DNA of 46,485 nt from Bacteroidales bacterium (GCA_017428285.1 JAFRRE010000028.1:1-46485), one strand, 5' to 3'; numbered from the stretch's first letter, positions 36,201 through 45,409 are shown. Made by a program: numbers and translations. Notes: generated by a model from the letters alone, not told the origin.

Positions 36201-36870
36201 TGGAGCAAGGTGAAGGATTGGTAATGGTGGGAAAAGGTCCCCAGCAGCAGAAGTCAATGTCCACACTTGGGGTGCTGTACATGTTGATGGTGATGCTGCC
36301 AGGATTGGCTATTCGCATATAGTACCATGCAGGGTTGGGTTGTGTATAAAGACAGTCATAGTAGGGTCCCGACTCGCCTGAACCCGCATTCACGCCTGCA
36401 GGGAATTGGTACATACCATTGTCGGTACAAAATGGATCGGCATTGGCGCAGGTGTTGTTCTGCCTAGACCTTAAATAGTAATCCATCATCAATGAAGAAA
36501 TGAATTCGTTGGGTAGGAGTCCCTTGAATTCAGCGGCTACTTCTGCAGCTTGCTCTTTGGTCATTCTCGTGAAGTCATCGGCGTTTTGGGTACGGAAGTC
36601 GTTGAAGACAGCTCTCAGGTTTATACCTTCGAATGCTTCGCTCTCACTGATGACATAAACGCCGTCTTGTTCGCTAGTGATGACATCGAAACGACCATCG
36701 GTTATCAAATTGTATAGGAAAAAGACTCGCTCATCGAAGTTGGCGATGTTGGTGATGTCAAACGAAATCGTTGACTCGTTGTTTGTGACTCGTGTCGGTT
36801 GGGCGAATGATTTCATGGGCAAGAGCACCAAAAACATTGCTGCCACTAAATAATTGATAAGCTTGTTCAT
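33295..36870 (-). CDS. T9SS-secreted multi-Ig/PKD adhesin
   Basis: A 1191-residue paralogue of the preceding adhesin in the cluster. A signal peptide (1-24, ending SFAQ), the shared N-terminal domain (about 33-273, 'NTCANADPFCTD', WYYMRI, 'VDIDFCCWGPF'), Ig-like domains (about 291-362, 448-527 and 530-608), a PKD domain (about 366-446), a run of GCD-type repeats (about 618-768), a longer cysteine-bearing region (770-975), the shared pre-tail domain (976-1101) and the T9SS tail (about 1102-1191, 'VPNPNNGQM'). The ATG at 36870 was chosen: a TTG at 36897 would only put nine polar residues before a good signal peptide. It lies 31 bases after the gingipain-like gene and is probably co-transcribed with it. 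Confidence 0.88.
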   Translation of the reverse strand: MNKLINYLVAAMFLVLLPMKSFAQPTRVTNNESTISFDITNIANFDERVFFLYNLITDGRFDVITSEQDGVYVISESEAFEGINLRAVFNDFRTQNADDFTRMTKEQAAEVAAEFKGLLPNEFISSLMMDYYLRSRQNNTCANADPFCTDNGMYQFPAGVNAGSGESGPYYDCLYTQPNPAWYYMRIANPGSITINMYSTPSVDIDFCCWGPFPTITNPSPCSSLTSDKVVSCSYSTASNENCIIPSSAQTGDYFILIITNYSNQTCNINFSKTGGTGTTDCGILPPMVDNDGPYCVGETIHLTANGQAGASYSWTGPGGFSSNQQNPTRTNCTMAMAGTYTCTITVGTQTNSATTDVVVYPQPNANFTFTSVCQGQPTQFTSTSTTNPSGQQITGYLWNFGGGQTSTQQNPSYTFPNAGNHQVTLTVSCGNGHCTSTKTQTVTVYPQPAANAGDDQTIPYGTSTQLSGSGGAGTFNYHWDPANMVTNPNAQNTQTVTLTQDQTYTLTVTNPQGDCSSTDQVTIYISGSAMTVTAGPDISICQGGSGQIYVSAGGGTGNLTYSWTPTTGLSNPNISNPMASPSQTTTYTCHVTDGQTSQNVSVTVTVNDVIVEDEYMTICPGDVYNWNGGNYSEVGTYNFPTQTEQGCDKTIYLHLDHYPTYDETTITEAICYGESYTFYDTTYSAPGFHQISYTDHTIHGCDSIVRLELTVWPENVMETLPPVSRCPDNLPYVFEGDSIYEPGTYTFILQDSHGCDKPVQFDFSVTPYSTINRTEYVGYYSDSVYHCYIPEIDTVIPYYSGGTHIDTLPTAPCESIFTLNLTFCQIPETTHITDSVCDSYDWWVKGVWVGTYEQNCEVPYSIPLYSDPSNPNTQVMYYDPNNPSAPPTPCTEDYKLHLTVNHKNLNGEPEHPEDFDSKCDSIQFEWFGNTTYFKENGDYLFSSEPNPNAFVDLDAHTQTEPGCDTATMVRVTNMKYTPLPDKYGPSDGTTSWFGIPEEEPNDPTNDTAMCAAVVTNTEFFSFQYQFYVEDAGKSVWDTCIWDISKTSWHLTPVFCSDKKSSTCWVNVADRDEDYVVLTATAKNSCGEKTKKFYLKSSFLGVDENGLVPVNVDIVPNPNNGQMRLNFENMHGRTAVKVFDMTGNQIDAFETTINSNRYNYDYNLKKHANGIYFFVISNNSRVLTKKVVVIH

Positions 36871-36901
36871 ATTGGTTTGTTTATAAGTTGTTTTCAAAGT
36901 T

Positions 36902-39900
36902 TTATCTTATGACGTTTACGCGTCTGACCGTCGTGCCGCTTTCTGTATAAATGCGGATGAGGAAGGTGCCTGTGCCGAATTGGGTCATGTTAATTTGGGC
37001 GTTGTCGGCTTTCACCTCATGGTTGTATAATACTTGACCGAGGACGTTCATCACGGTCAAACGTTGCAGGCCTTCTGCCTCAACATTGACGATGCCATTG
37101 GTCGGGTTGGGGTAAATCTTGGCACTGATGCCGTATTCGTTCACATCCGTGGAGTTTTTCACATTGACGGTCATACTGCTTTCATTTTGACCGCAGTATC
37201 CAAGCGCCCACACATGGAGGATAACATCGCCTTTGAAGGTCTCGCTCCAAGTGATGGTGGCTATGCCCTCTTCGACAACTACACTACCTGCTTCCTCTGG
37301 ATCAAGGCTCCAGAAGGTGCCTCCATTGGGTGAGGTCGAATAGACACTCGTTGGCGTGAGCCGCACGTCAATCTCTGTATCACCGTTAATGGTCTCAATT
37401 ACAGGGGCGGGGATGATGGCCAAGTCCATCGTTACAATCGAGTCGCAGCCATAAATGTTGGTGTAAATCCGCTCATAGAGTCCGCTCTCTGCATAGACAA
37501 TGCCGTCCCATTCATAGGGTTCACAAGCATCGATGGAAAATCCATATTCTGGCGATGGCTCATTGATGGTAAGGTGCATCACCACGGTCGAGTCGCAGCC
37601 GTTAATGGAGGTGAAGAGGTGTTCGTAAACGCCACTTTCAGTAATGGTCTGGCCGCCCCATTCGTAGCTGTCGCAAGCGTTTTGTTCAACCTCAACGTTG
37701 TAGGCATCGACCATCGTGAGGTGCATTACTACGGTCGAGTCGCAGCCGTGGATGCTTTGCAGGGTTTGTTCATAAACACCTTCCTCGTTGTATTCGATGC
37801 CGTTCCAAGTGAAGGTGCCGCACGAGGGCATCTCAATTTCGGTGTGTTGCAAAGGATGGATGGTCAGCACGGTGCTCTTTTCTGTGTCGCCGCAACCGTA
37901 TTCCGAAATGGCTTTTAGGGTTAGCGTGACTTGCCCGTTGGCTTTGTCTTGCTCGCCTGGAGTGTAGTTGGCATCAAGGATATTGGGGTGGTCGAAGCTA
38001 CCGTCACCATCAGTTGTCCAACAGACGCTGCCCGTTTCGCTTACCACTGCACTGACTTGGAAGGGCTCGCCTTCGCAGACCTCGCTTTCTTCCTCCATCT
38101 CGATGTTGGCGACTCCGTGGAACTTGATGGCCACATGGTCACTGAGGGCCTCACCTTCCTCGTTGGTGGCAGTGAGGGTCAATGTGACAGTCTTATTGGT
38201 CAAGTCTTGTTCGCCTGGGGTATAAATGGGGTTGAGGATGTCGTTTTGGTCGAAGCTGCCATCGCCGTTAGTTGTCCAAAGGAGGCTCTCATAGCCGATG
38301 GCGTTGGCATCCATTTGTGCTGCCACTTGGCAAATATTCTGGTCAGCACCAGCGTTGCAGTCAAATGTGAGGTGGCGTACTGGGAAGATGATGTCGTCAA
38401 TCCACACATGGTCGCTGCCAGCGGTGCCGCTGCCATCCTTCTCGTAAGCCCAAGTGAACACATGTTCGCCTTGGTTGACAGGGATGACCATCTCTTGCCA
38501 GCTAGTGTTGCCATTCCATTGCTGGATTTCTGTATTGTCGATATAGAACTTTAGGTAGTCACTGGTGTGGCAACTGGTTTTTATGGAGAAACGTATTTCA
38601 TCGCTTTCGTTTTCCACATAGAATGGTAGACTCAATGTGGAACTGGCATTGAGGCCGATGATGCCTGACTGCAGACAGTGTTGGCCCGAATGAGGATCGG
38701 TAGTGGTGATGGTCCAAGGATGCTCTGGGTCATTCTGCCATTCAAGGTCATCCATGCCGTTTTCAAAATTGGCGGTTTCGAGACCCACACGCTGTGTATA
38801 ATTGCATTCGTTAGCATAGGAACCATACTCGACACGCAGTGTGAACGGGGCTTGTTCACCTCTCGGCATGGTGGCAGCTACGCTTATATTATAAGTCACC
38901 TCAACGGTTTCACCTGCATCGATCGTAGCTGTTGTCAAAACAGGGTTGTCGATAGTGATATATTGTTGCTTGTTTGAGGTTATGGTGGCAGTCACGTTAT
39001 TAGCCGCGGCATCTCCATTGTTGACGTAGGTGAAAGTGACCTTGGCAGCCTCACCGGGGTCAAGACGGCCGTTGTCATTGCCTTTGTAGGCTATGCCGTC
39101 TTTGATGACCATGACATCTGAGATGTTCAAGAGGGGCGCGTTGGCATTGAAAGTGAAATGGGATGTCCATGTGCGGTTTCCACTGGCCATGGTCAGATTG
39201 AATTCAAGTATGGCTCCATTTGGCACGCTATCAGAGACCGTGATGTCGAAAACTTCATTCAAATTGACAGCTTGGTCTGGATTTAGTGCTGGAATGGTAG
39301 CTGTGTTTTGGTTGATGGTGACATCCGTGAGGGTTCTAGTGGTGAGGGTAGCGGTGGCTGTCGATGAAGCCACGTTGCCCACATTTTTGATGACCATGTC
39401 AAATGATGATTGCTCGCCGTATTCAAGCTGTTGGTTGCCGCTGGCGTCGTGTGGGATGACTTCGGTCACGGTAAGCACAGGTTCGCTGATGACATGGATG
39501 GTGCCTACATAACGGAGCCTGTCTTGTTTGGTGGCCACGACGGTGATCTCGGTATTTGAAGGCTGCGCTTGGAAGGTGATGCTTTGGGTGTTGCCGGTAG
39601 CGGTGGCTACAGCGAGGATGTTGTTGTCGCGTGTCAAAGCGATGACTGCACCTTGCGGAGCACTGACGTTAATGCTGGTGGTGACAGGCGTGATTTGTGT
39701 TGGGTGGCTGACGGACATGGTGGTGGGCACTTGCGTGAAGAGTGTCAGGAAAGCGTCGCAGTGGGCCGTAAACATCTTATAGGTGATAGCCTTGTTTTGG
39801 GTGTTGTAAGGCCAGTTGCTTTGCGCAAGGAAGTATTTGCCGGCCACATTGCCGAATGCGGGTCTCCAGTTGCCTTCGTAGTTGGCGTAAGGGCCATAAG

Positions 39901-41668
39901 TGGGCATGAAATCAGGGTCGTATTGGTCGTACATTCCCCATGCGTATGCGTCGTTGACAAAGGAATAGGAGGTCTGTGTAGGTCCAATGCAACCTACAGC
40001 ACCGGCATTCTGTCCGCCACTGGTGCGACGCATGAAAGCTTCAACGAGGCATTCAGGATTGTGGTCGAAGGTGCCCGTCTGGCAGTTGATGGTGTTGACA
40101 AAGGTCATCTTGCCGACGTTGTTCATCTGAGTCACGTGGCTGTTACTGAAATCTGGCTCGCCCCAGCCTTGATAATAGCCATGGTCGCGATGTTGGAGCA
40201 ACATGCAGCCATTGTTGATGGCCTGAACCACTTGAGATGCTACACCACCAGTCCATCCACCAAGTTCGGATGGGGATGCAGGGAGATAGCCTAAACCATT
40301 GGGGCCAAAGTAGTTGACAACCATATAGGTGTTCTGGTTACTCGACCAAACATTGCCAGGGTAGCCTTCATAAATGGCATTGATGCGTACAGGGTGTTTG
40401 CCTTGGTTGCGCCAATAGCCTCCAACGACCTCAGAGCAAATCTGAAACCAACGTTCTGTTTGCCAACCTAAGGCGGTGATAGGCTCATCGTAGGTACTGG
40501 CATTCATGTTGGGATTGGTGAATTCGTACTCGATTTGCTTGCTCACCATCATTTGGGCTTCGTTGGCGTTGGCGGCCACTAGACGAGAGAAAGCCATCTC
40601 AGGCAAATTGTCGCCCGTGACGTCGGCATAACCGTTGTCGGTGATACAGTTGCCGTAGTTTTGGGAGTGGAAGGTGTATTCTGCAGGGATGCCCACGCTC
40701 ATGTTGCTGTTGTGGTCACCAAGGAGCAACACAGCCACGGGTGGAATTTCCCAACTGTTGTATGCGTTGTGGAAGTAAGCCTTCATCTGGTTGGTGTTGG
40801 CGCACCCCATGTCGCTCAAGCTCTTCACTTCGGTGAGGATGCCTTGCTTGATACGGTATTCGGCCAGCTGGTTGGCATATTGGCGGAAACTCTCGTTGTT
40901 AGGGATGACAATGAGGTATTCGCAACCTTCAGGACGGTTGTTCACCCATTGCTGCATACGAGCTTCATAATCGACAGTGGGAAGTTGGTTGTAGTTGGCC
41001 AAGTTCTGCATGAGAATGGGATCCCAATAGGGAGAACGCAGGCGGGTGTCGCCAAATTCACCGTTGCCGCCGTCAAAGCGCACGTCGAACTGAAGGTCAT
41101 CATACACACGTAGCTCTTTGGTGACAGGGTTGTATTGGTAGGGCGTCACAGTGACGGCCACGGTTTGCACGCCACGCAGGCTGAACGGCTCGGAGACCGT
41201 GACGGGCTGTGCAGGGAAAAAGGCGTCAGCATTGTAAATGCTCAAGTTCTTCTCGTAAGTATTGGGGCTGTTGTCAGTGTCAAACTTTATGGGTGCGGCG
41301 GGAAGCAGGTCGACGTTTTGGAGGGTTGACATGCTGCGGTAGCCCATTTCAACATGGGCAGTGGCACCATTGGGGATTGCCACGAATTGGCTGAATGCTG
41401 GTAGGTTGGGCTCACCAGGGTTAGCAGGCAGGATAATGCCCGAGCCGCCTTGAAGGATGTCACCGGAATAGCCGTTGTCCGTGATGTTGAGGATTTGTAG
41501 TTGTTTCAGCGCGTGTCGCATCGTTAGGCCGAAACGGGTGTTTTGCTCGATGGAGAGGCCTTCGCTTTGGGCTGAGTTGTTGAAGGCAAATTCGCGCGTC
41601 TGTGCTTGCAATGTAATGGTAGAAAGCAGCAGAATAGTAAAGAGTAGTGTAGTGAACCTGAGCTTCAT
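36902..41668 (-). CDS. Gingipain-like C25 cysteine peptidase with adhesin modules
   Basis: A 1588-residue secreted protease: signal peptide (1-23, ending LQAQ), C25 propeptide-like region (about 30-235), and the peptidase domain (about 245-640) with 'LLQHRDHG' (His496) and 'NTINCQTG' (Cys529). The 33-residue His-Cys spacing equals that of the RgpB catalytic pair (211/244). Then an Ig-like domain (about 650-735), CARDB-like domains (735-960), a short 'YPW' adhesin module (about 964-1096), two Ig-like repeats (1100-1270), three GCDS repeats of about 50 residues (1275-1420) and a T9SS type A tail (about 1506-1588, 'YPNPTNGIV'). The cleavage specificity (Arg or Lys) cannot be read safely. Gingipains act extracellularly in peptide acquisition and maturation of surface proteins. 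Confidence 0.9.
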   Translation of the reverse strand: MKLRFTTLLFTILLLSTITLQAQTREFAFNNSAQSEGLSIEQNTRFGLTMRHALKQLQILNITDNGYSGDILQGGSGIILPANPGEPNLPAFSQFVAIPNGATAHVEMGYRSMSTLQNVDLLPAAPIKFDTDNSPNTYEKNLSIYNADAFFPAQPVTVSEPFSLRGVQTVAVTVTPYQYNPVTKELRVYDDLQFDVRFDGGNGEFGDTRLRSPYWDPILMQNLANYNQLPTVDYEARMQQWVNNRPEGCEYLIVIPNNESFRQYANQLAEYRIKQGILTEVKSLSDMGCANTNQMKAYFHNAYNSWEIPPVAVLLLGDHNSNMSVGIPAEYTFHSQNYGNCITDNGYADVTGDNLPEMAFSRLVAANANEAQMMVSKQIEYEFTNPNMNASTYDEPITALGWQTERWFQICSEVVGGYWRNQGKHPVRINAIYEGYPGNVWSSNQNTYMVVNYFGPNGLGYLPASPSELGGWTGGVASQVVQAINNGCMLLQHRDHGYYQGWGEPDFSNSHVTQMNNVGKMTFVNTINCQTGTFDHNPECLVEAFMRRTSGGQNAGAVGCIGPTQTSYSFVNDAYAWGMYDQYDPDFMPTYGPYANYEGNWRPAFGNVAGKYFLAQSNWPYNTQNKAITYKMFTAHCDAFLTLFTQVPTTMSVSHPTQITPVTTSINVSAPQGAVIALTRDNNILAVATATGNTQSITFQAQPSNTEITVVATKQDRLRYVGTIHVISEPVLTVTEVIPHDASGNQQLEYGEQSSFDMVIKNVGNVASSTATATLTTRTLTDVTINQNTATIPALNPDQAVNLNEVFDITVSDSVPNGAILEFNLTMASGNRTWTSHFTFNANAPLLNISDVMVIKDGIAYKGNDNGRLDPGEAAKVTFTYVNNGDAAANNVTATITSNKQQYITIDNPVLTTATIDAGETVEVTYNISVAATMPRGEQAPFTLRVEYGSYANECNYTQRVGLETANFENGMDDLEWQNDPEHPWTITTTDPHSGQHCLQSGIIGLNASSTLSLPFYVENESDEIRFSIKTSCHTSDYLKFYIDNTEIQQWNGNTSWQEMVIPVNQGEHVFTWAYEKDGSGTAGSDHVWIDDIIFPVRHLTFDCNAGADQNICQVAAQMDANAIGYESLLWTTNGDGSFDQNDILNPIYTPGEQDLTNKTVTLTLTATNEEGEALSDHVAIKFHGVANIEMEEESEVCEGEPFQVSAVVSETGSVCWTTDGDGSFDHPNILDANYTPGEQDKANGQVTLTLKAISEYGCGDTEKSTVLTIHPLQHTEIEMPSCGTFTWNGIEYNEEGVYEQTLQSIHGCDSTVVMHLTMVDAYNVEVEQNACDSYEWGGQTITESGVYEHLFTSINGCDSTVVMHLTINEPSPEYGFSIDACEPYEWDGIVYAESGLYERIYTNIYGCDSIVTMDLAIIPAPVIETINGDTEIDVRLTPTSVYSTSPNGGTFWSLDPEEAGSVVVEEGIATITWSETFKGDVILHVWALGYCGQNESSMTVNVKNSTDVNEYGISAKIYPNPTNGIVNVEAEGLQRLTVMNVLGQVLYNHEVKADNAQINMTQFGTGTFLIRIYTESGTTVRRVNVIR

Positions 41669-41720
41669 AGGTCTGTTGTTTGTAGGTGTTGGAAGAGTAT
41701 AATTGTACCTTATTCTATAT

Positions 41721-41750
41721 AAAAAAGCGCGTAAAGGTACGCACTTTTTT
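41721..41750. terminator. Terminator between the two C25 peptidase genes
   Basis: A stem of about 13 bp with A6 at one end and T6 at the other (41721-41750), so it works on either strand. On the minus strand it lies about 90 bases after the stop of the upstream C25 gene. The loop region contains TACCTTTA on the minus strand, which is close to a -7 element. Confidence 0.8.
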
Positions 41751-41836
41751 GAAATAATAAAGCATTTTTCTGCTGAAGCGTTATTTTTTTGCTTCGGTGA
41801 ACGATTTTGGCAGTTGGATTTTACTCTTTTGCCATC

Positions 41837-44800
41837 TTACATTTTGATGATTTTCCTGCTCCAGCGTTGTCCGTTCTGTTCTACTACGATGTGGTACAAA
41901 CCCGAGGGACGGCCTTTAAAGGAGAGTGTAGTGGTGTTGCGTTCGGAAAGGATGAGTTTTCCATGGACATCAAACACACTGATGCTAAAATCACCTTCTT
42001 GATCCAAATCAATAGTGATCTGGTTGGTGGTTGGGTTGGGGTGTACGTCCAATGGGAAGACGTTTTGCTCTGCGGCCTCGTCAAGATAAGGAGGCAGCGT
42101 GATGTAATCGATACAGGCACAATCGGAGCCGTAGTCAACGGAGTGGTCTTTGGCGTATTCCCATCTGTAGGTATGTTGTCCAGGGGTGATTTGGTAAGCA
42201 TGTTCCGACCACCAAAGATCGCCCGACCAACGTTCTTGCTCCTCGTCATCAATGTAAAAGATAAGGAAGTCGTAGTTGGCTTCACTTGACACCCTTTTGA
42301 AGAAATGTATTTTTTCAGATTCTGTCGAAGTAAAGGTCAAGATGAGTTGAGAGGACTCGTTATGGTCGATGTTGCCTGACTGGGCGCAATAGGTTCCGTT
42401 ATAGGGATGTGCAGTGACTATGGTCCAGGGGTGCTCCTCATCGTTGGTCCAATATTCAGGCTCAAATATTCCATGTTCGAAACTGTCTGTCACGAAACCC
42501 ATTTCACATTGAATGTCCTGTTCGATTTTTAGATTCTTAATGACAGAGTGGAGTATGAGATGGATGCATGGCACTTCTCCTGCAGCATACTCAATGTAAG
42601 TGTCGAAAGTAATCTCGGTTGATTCGTTCGCTTCCAAGTCGTTGATGGGTATTTCGGACGTTATGACACGAATGTAGCCTTCATTGTTGGCCAAAGAGAT
42701 ACGGGGGCTTTCGGCTTGATAATGGCCTGTGTTGGTAATGCGGAAGGTGAGGCTAACGAATTCGCCAGGGTCGAGCCTTTGGTCATTGTCGCCTTGCGAG
42801 TCGTCGATGTTGATAAGCTCAGCAGTGATGTTTGGGGAAAGCACTTCGATTTCGTATTCTTGTGCGTAGGTTTCATCGCCAAATTGGGTGGTGAGGGTGA
42901 AGGGAATATGCGTCCAGTCGTGAATGCTGTCGCCGAGTGCGATTTGGAAAGCGTTTTCGATGAATTGGCTTGCATCTGGCTCGAGGGCTTCAAATGTGGA
43001 TTCGCCCTGCGAGATGGTCAACAGTTGTGAATCAGAGGTCATGCTGACAATGCCACCATTGCAGCCTTGCAACCCCACGTTGGTGACATTGATGTCGGCA
43101 ACGATGGACTGGTTGTAGTGCAGTGTGAGTTCACCTCCGTTCATGGAGATGCTGTCGACAATGATAAAAGGCCTGTTGAAAGGTTCCAGTGGGATGTCCT
43201 CTTCCCACCGTATGAGGTTTTCGCCCGTGATGGTAAGGTGGATGGGACCGTTGGGGATGTTCTCCAAAATCGTGATGGTTTGTTCAGCTCCTGTGCCAAC
43301 GGCGGTGGTTATGATGTGCCATTGCCTGTTCCTATAGACTGTTAGTGCAATCTGAGAGCCTTCGGGAGCTGTGATGTGGAAAGGTGAGAAACATTGTATG
43401 CTCTCATCATGGGTGGGCCTGATCGTTTGTGGTATATCGGTGAACAACCTTGCAAAAGCGTCGCCAAAAGTATGGAAGGTGTTATAGGTGGTGTTGCTCA
43501 TGTTTTGGTCGGCACTGGGGAAGACATGGGTCTCAAGGAAATACTTGCCTGCGACGCATGCAAAGGCAGGCATCCAGGTGTCGGTATGGGAATCGAAAGG
43601 GCCATAATCGGGAAGGAAACTTGAATCGAAGAGATCCCAAACGCCCCAAAGGAAGATGTCGTTGGCATAGGAATAGGTTTGTCCCGTAGGTCCTATGGCA
43701 CCAACGATGCCTGCGTTTTGGCCATCACGGGTCATGCGCAGGAGGGCTTCGATGAAGCTGGTGGATGAATTGTCGTACATACCAGTTCGGCAGTTGACGG
43801 AAATGAGATAAGTCAACTTGTTCACGTTTTGTATGTCGCCAAAGTCGGTGGTGAAGATTGCGGGTTGGTACCATCTGGTGTTCCAACCGTGGTCGCGGTG
43901 TTGTATGAGATAGCAGCCATGGTTGATGGCTCTAATGACTTGGTCAGCGTTGCCGCCCGTCCAGCCGCCCAGTTCATCAGGGGTAGCGGGGATGTAGCCA
44001 ACCCCTTCGGGGCCGAAGTAATTGACTACGGTGTTGGTGCCGGGTGCAGTCGACCAATTGCTGCCTTGCTCTCCGCTGTATAGCTCGTTGATGCGTTCAG
44101 GAGACTTGCCATGCTGGGTTAAGTAACCGCTGATGGTGGCAATGGTGATCTGGAACCATTTGGAGTTTTCCCATGCTGCCGCCGTCAAGGGATGGTCGTA
44201 ATAATATGGGTCAGTGACTACATTGGTGTATTCGTATTCATAGAGTTTGCCCATAATGATTGGGAGCTCCGACTCATTTTGGGCGAGGATGCGAGAGAAA
44301 CAAATGTCGGGGAGGAAGTCGTCATTGACGTCGGCGTAGGGGTTGTCGGAAGTGATAAAGTTGTCTTTGGGATGTAGGGTCCTGTAGCCAGGCACGTATT
44401 GTTGCAAGTTGGTTCCGCTCTCACCGATGATGCAGATAGCCGCTGGAGGGATGTTCCAATTAGCGTAGATATCTCTAATCCATTGTTTTAATGTGGCTTG
44501 GTCTGAAGCACCTGTCTCGGTGACTCTCATTACCTTGCTGAGGATGCCTTGCTTGTTGCGGTAGTCGGCAAGTTCTTTTCCTGCATTGTAGAAGTCATCG
44601 TTATCAGGCGTAATGATGAGGTATTCGCAGCCAGTGGGTCGGCTTTGTGCCCATTGCTGCATCCGAGCGTCGTAATCGATGGATTCCAAACACTCGAAGT
44701 TGAGGATGTTGTTTCTCAGGATGGGGTCCCAATAGCGTGAACGAAGACGATCATCGCCAAAGTGTCCGTTACCGCCTTCGAAGCGAATGTCGATGTCGAT

Positions 44801-45322
44801 TAGGCGGTGTACGGCTAATTCCCGTGTTACTGGATTGATTTGGAAAGGGCTGAGACCCAAGTGGATGACATCAACACCGCGCAGCTGTTGGGGGGCTGCG
44901 ACGCAATAGGTCTCTGCAGGATAATAGCTGTTTCTGGAATACACTTTCGGGTCTTTGAAGAAGGGCCGCTCCGCATCATTCTCGCATTGGCTGCCGTCGG
45001 AGGGCGCGATGTTGATGCCCGATAGGGTCTCATCGCGCGTTGTCCTGACTTCCACGATGGCTTTCGCCCCTTGCGGGATGGCAATGAAGCGGTTGAAGGT
45101 GGGTAGGTCGGGCAGGCCGTAGTCGTTGGGCATGACGATGCCTTTGCTTGAAATGGTGTGCATCAACTCGCCTTCGAGGTTGATGGTGTCGACGCTGAAG
45201 TCGTTCAATTCAAAGTGGAGGCTGATATGGCCACGGTCTGAGGAAGTGATGGTGAAGGTTTGCCCGATGGCGAACAACGGAATGACCATCATGAGTAAGA
45301 GAGCAATGGAACAGCGTTTCAT
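41837..45322 (-). CDS. Gingipain-like C25 cysteine peptidase, shorter form
   Basis: A 1161-residue protein: signal peptide (about 1-21, ending AIGQ), propeptide-like region (about 30-225), and C25 peptidase domain (about 230-630) with 'LIQHRDHG' (His478) and 'ISVNCRTG' (Cys511), again 33 residues apart. An Ig-like domain (about 635-715), CARDB-like domains (about 725-935), a short 'YPW' adhesin module (about 941-1080) and a T9SS tail (about 1090-1161, 'HPNPTTNQI') follow. The N-terminal two thirds is clearly paralogous to the neighbouring peptidase, but the GCDS repeats and extra Ig domains are missing. The ATG at 45322 was chosen because a frame open to 45421 would run through the promoter and weaken the signal peptide. 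It has its own promoter and terminator. Confidence 0.9.
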   Translation of the reverse strand: MKRCSIALLLMMVIPLFAIGQTFTITSSDRGHISLHFELNDFSVDTINLEGELMHTISSKGIVMPNDYGLPDLPTFNRFIAIPQGAKAIVEVRTTRDETLSGINIAPSDGSQCENDAERPFFKDPKVYSRNSYYPAETYCVAAPQQLRGVDVIHLGLSPFQINPVTRELAVHRLIDIDIRFEGGNGHFGDDRLRSRYWDPILRNNILNFECLESIDYDARMQQWAQSRPTGCEYLIITPDNDDFYNAGKELADYRNKQGILSKVMRVTETGASDQATLKQWIRDIYANWNIPPAAICIIGESGTNLQQYVPGYRTLHPKDNFITSDNPYADVNDDFLPDICFSRILAQNESELPIIMGKLYEYEYTNVVTDPYYYDHPLTAAAWENSKWFQITIATISGYLTQHGKSPERINELYSGEQGSNWSTAPGTNTVVNYFGPEGVGYIPATPDELGGWTGGNADQVIRAINHGCYLIQHRDHGWNTRWYQPAIFTTDFGDIQNVNKLTYLISVNCRTGMYDNSSTSFIEALLRMTRDGQNAGIVGAIGPTGQTYSYANDIFLWGVWDLFDSSFLPDYGPFDSHTDTWMPAFACVAGKYFLETHVFPSADQNMSNTTYNTFHTFGDAFARLFTDIPQTIRPTHDESIQCFSPFHITAPEGSQIALTVYRNRQWHIITTAVGTGAEQTITILENIPNGPIHLTITGENLIRWEEDIPLEPFNRPFIIVDSISMNGGELTLHYNQSIVADINVTNVGLQGCNGGIVSMTSDSQLLTISQGESTFEALEPDASQFIENAFQIALGDSIHDWTHIPFTLTTQFGDETYAQEYEIEVLSPNITAELINIDDSQGDNDQRLDPGEFVSLTFRITNTGHYQAESPRISLANNEGYIRVITSEIPINDLEANESTEITFDTYIEYAAGEVPCIHLILHSVIKNLKIEQDIQCEMGFVTDSFEHGIFEPEYWTNDEEHPWTIVTAHPYNGTYCAQSGNIDHNESSQLILTFTSTESEKIHFFKRVSSEANYDFLIFYIDDEEQERWSGDLWWSEHAYQITPGQHTYRWEYAKDHSVDYGSDCACIDYITLPPYLDEAAEQNVFPLDVHPNPTTNQITIDLDQEGDFSISVFDVHGKLILSERNTTTLSFKGRPSGLYHIVVEQNGQRWSRKIIKM

Positions 45323-45359
45323 ATTAGAGCGTTTTTGTAATGACCACAAAATGAGGCCG

Positions 45360-45388
45360 TAAAAGTACAACTTTCTTGGAAAAAACAA
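45360..45388 (-). promoter_or_regulatory. Promoter of the shorter C25 peptidase gene
   Basis: On the minus strand TTG (45388-45386), an 18-base spacer and TACTTTTA (45367-45360) resemble the -33/-7 pattern, with A in place of the final G. It is 38 bases before the ATG. Confidence 0.55.
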
Positions 45389-45409
45389 GAAGAAATGTTT
45401 ATAAAATGC

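Noticed and set aside
41721..41750. TACCTTTA on the minus strand as a promoter for the long C25 gene
   Set aside because: It lies inside a strong A6/T6-flanked hairpin that fits a terminator better, and no -33 TTG is at the right distance. A double role is not excluded.
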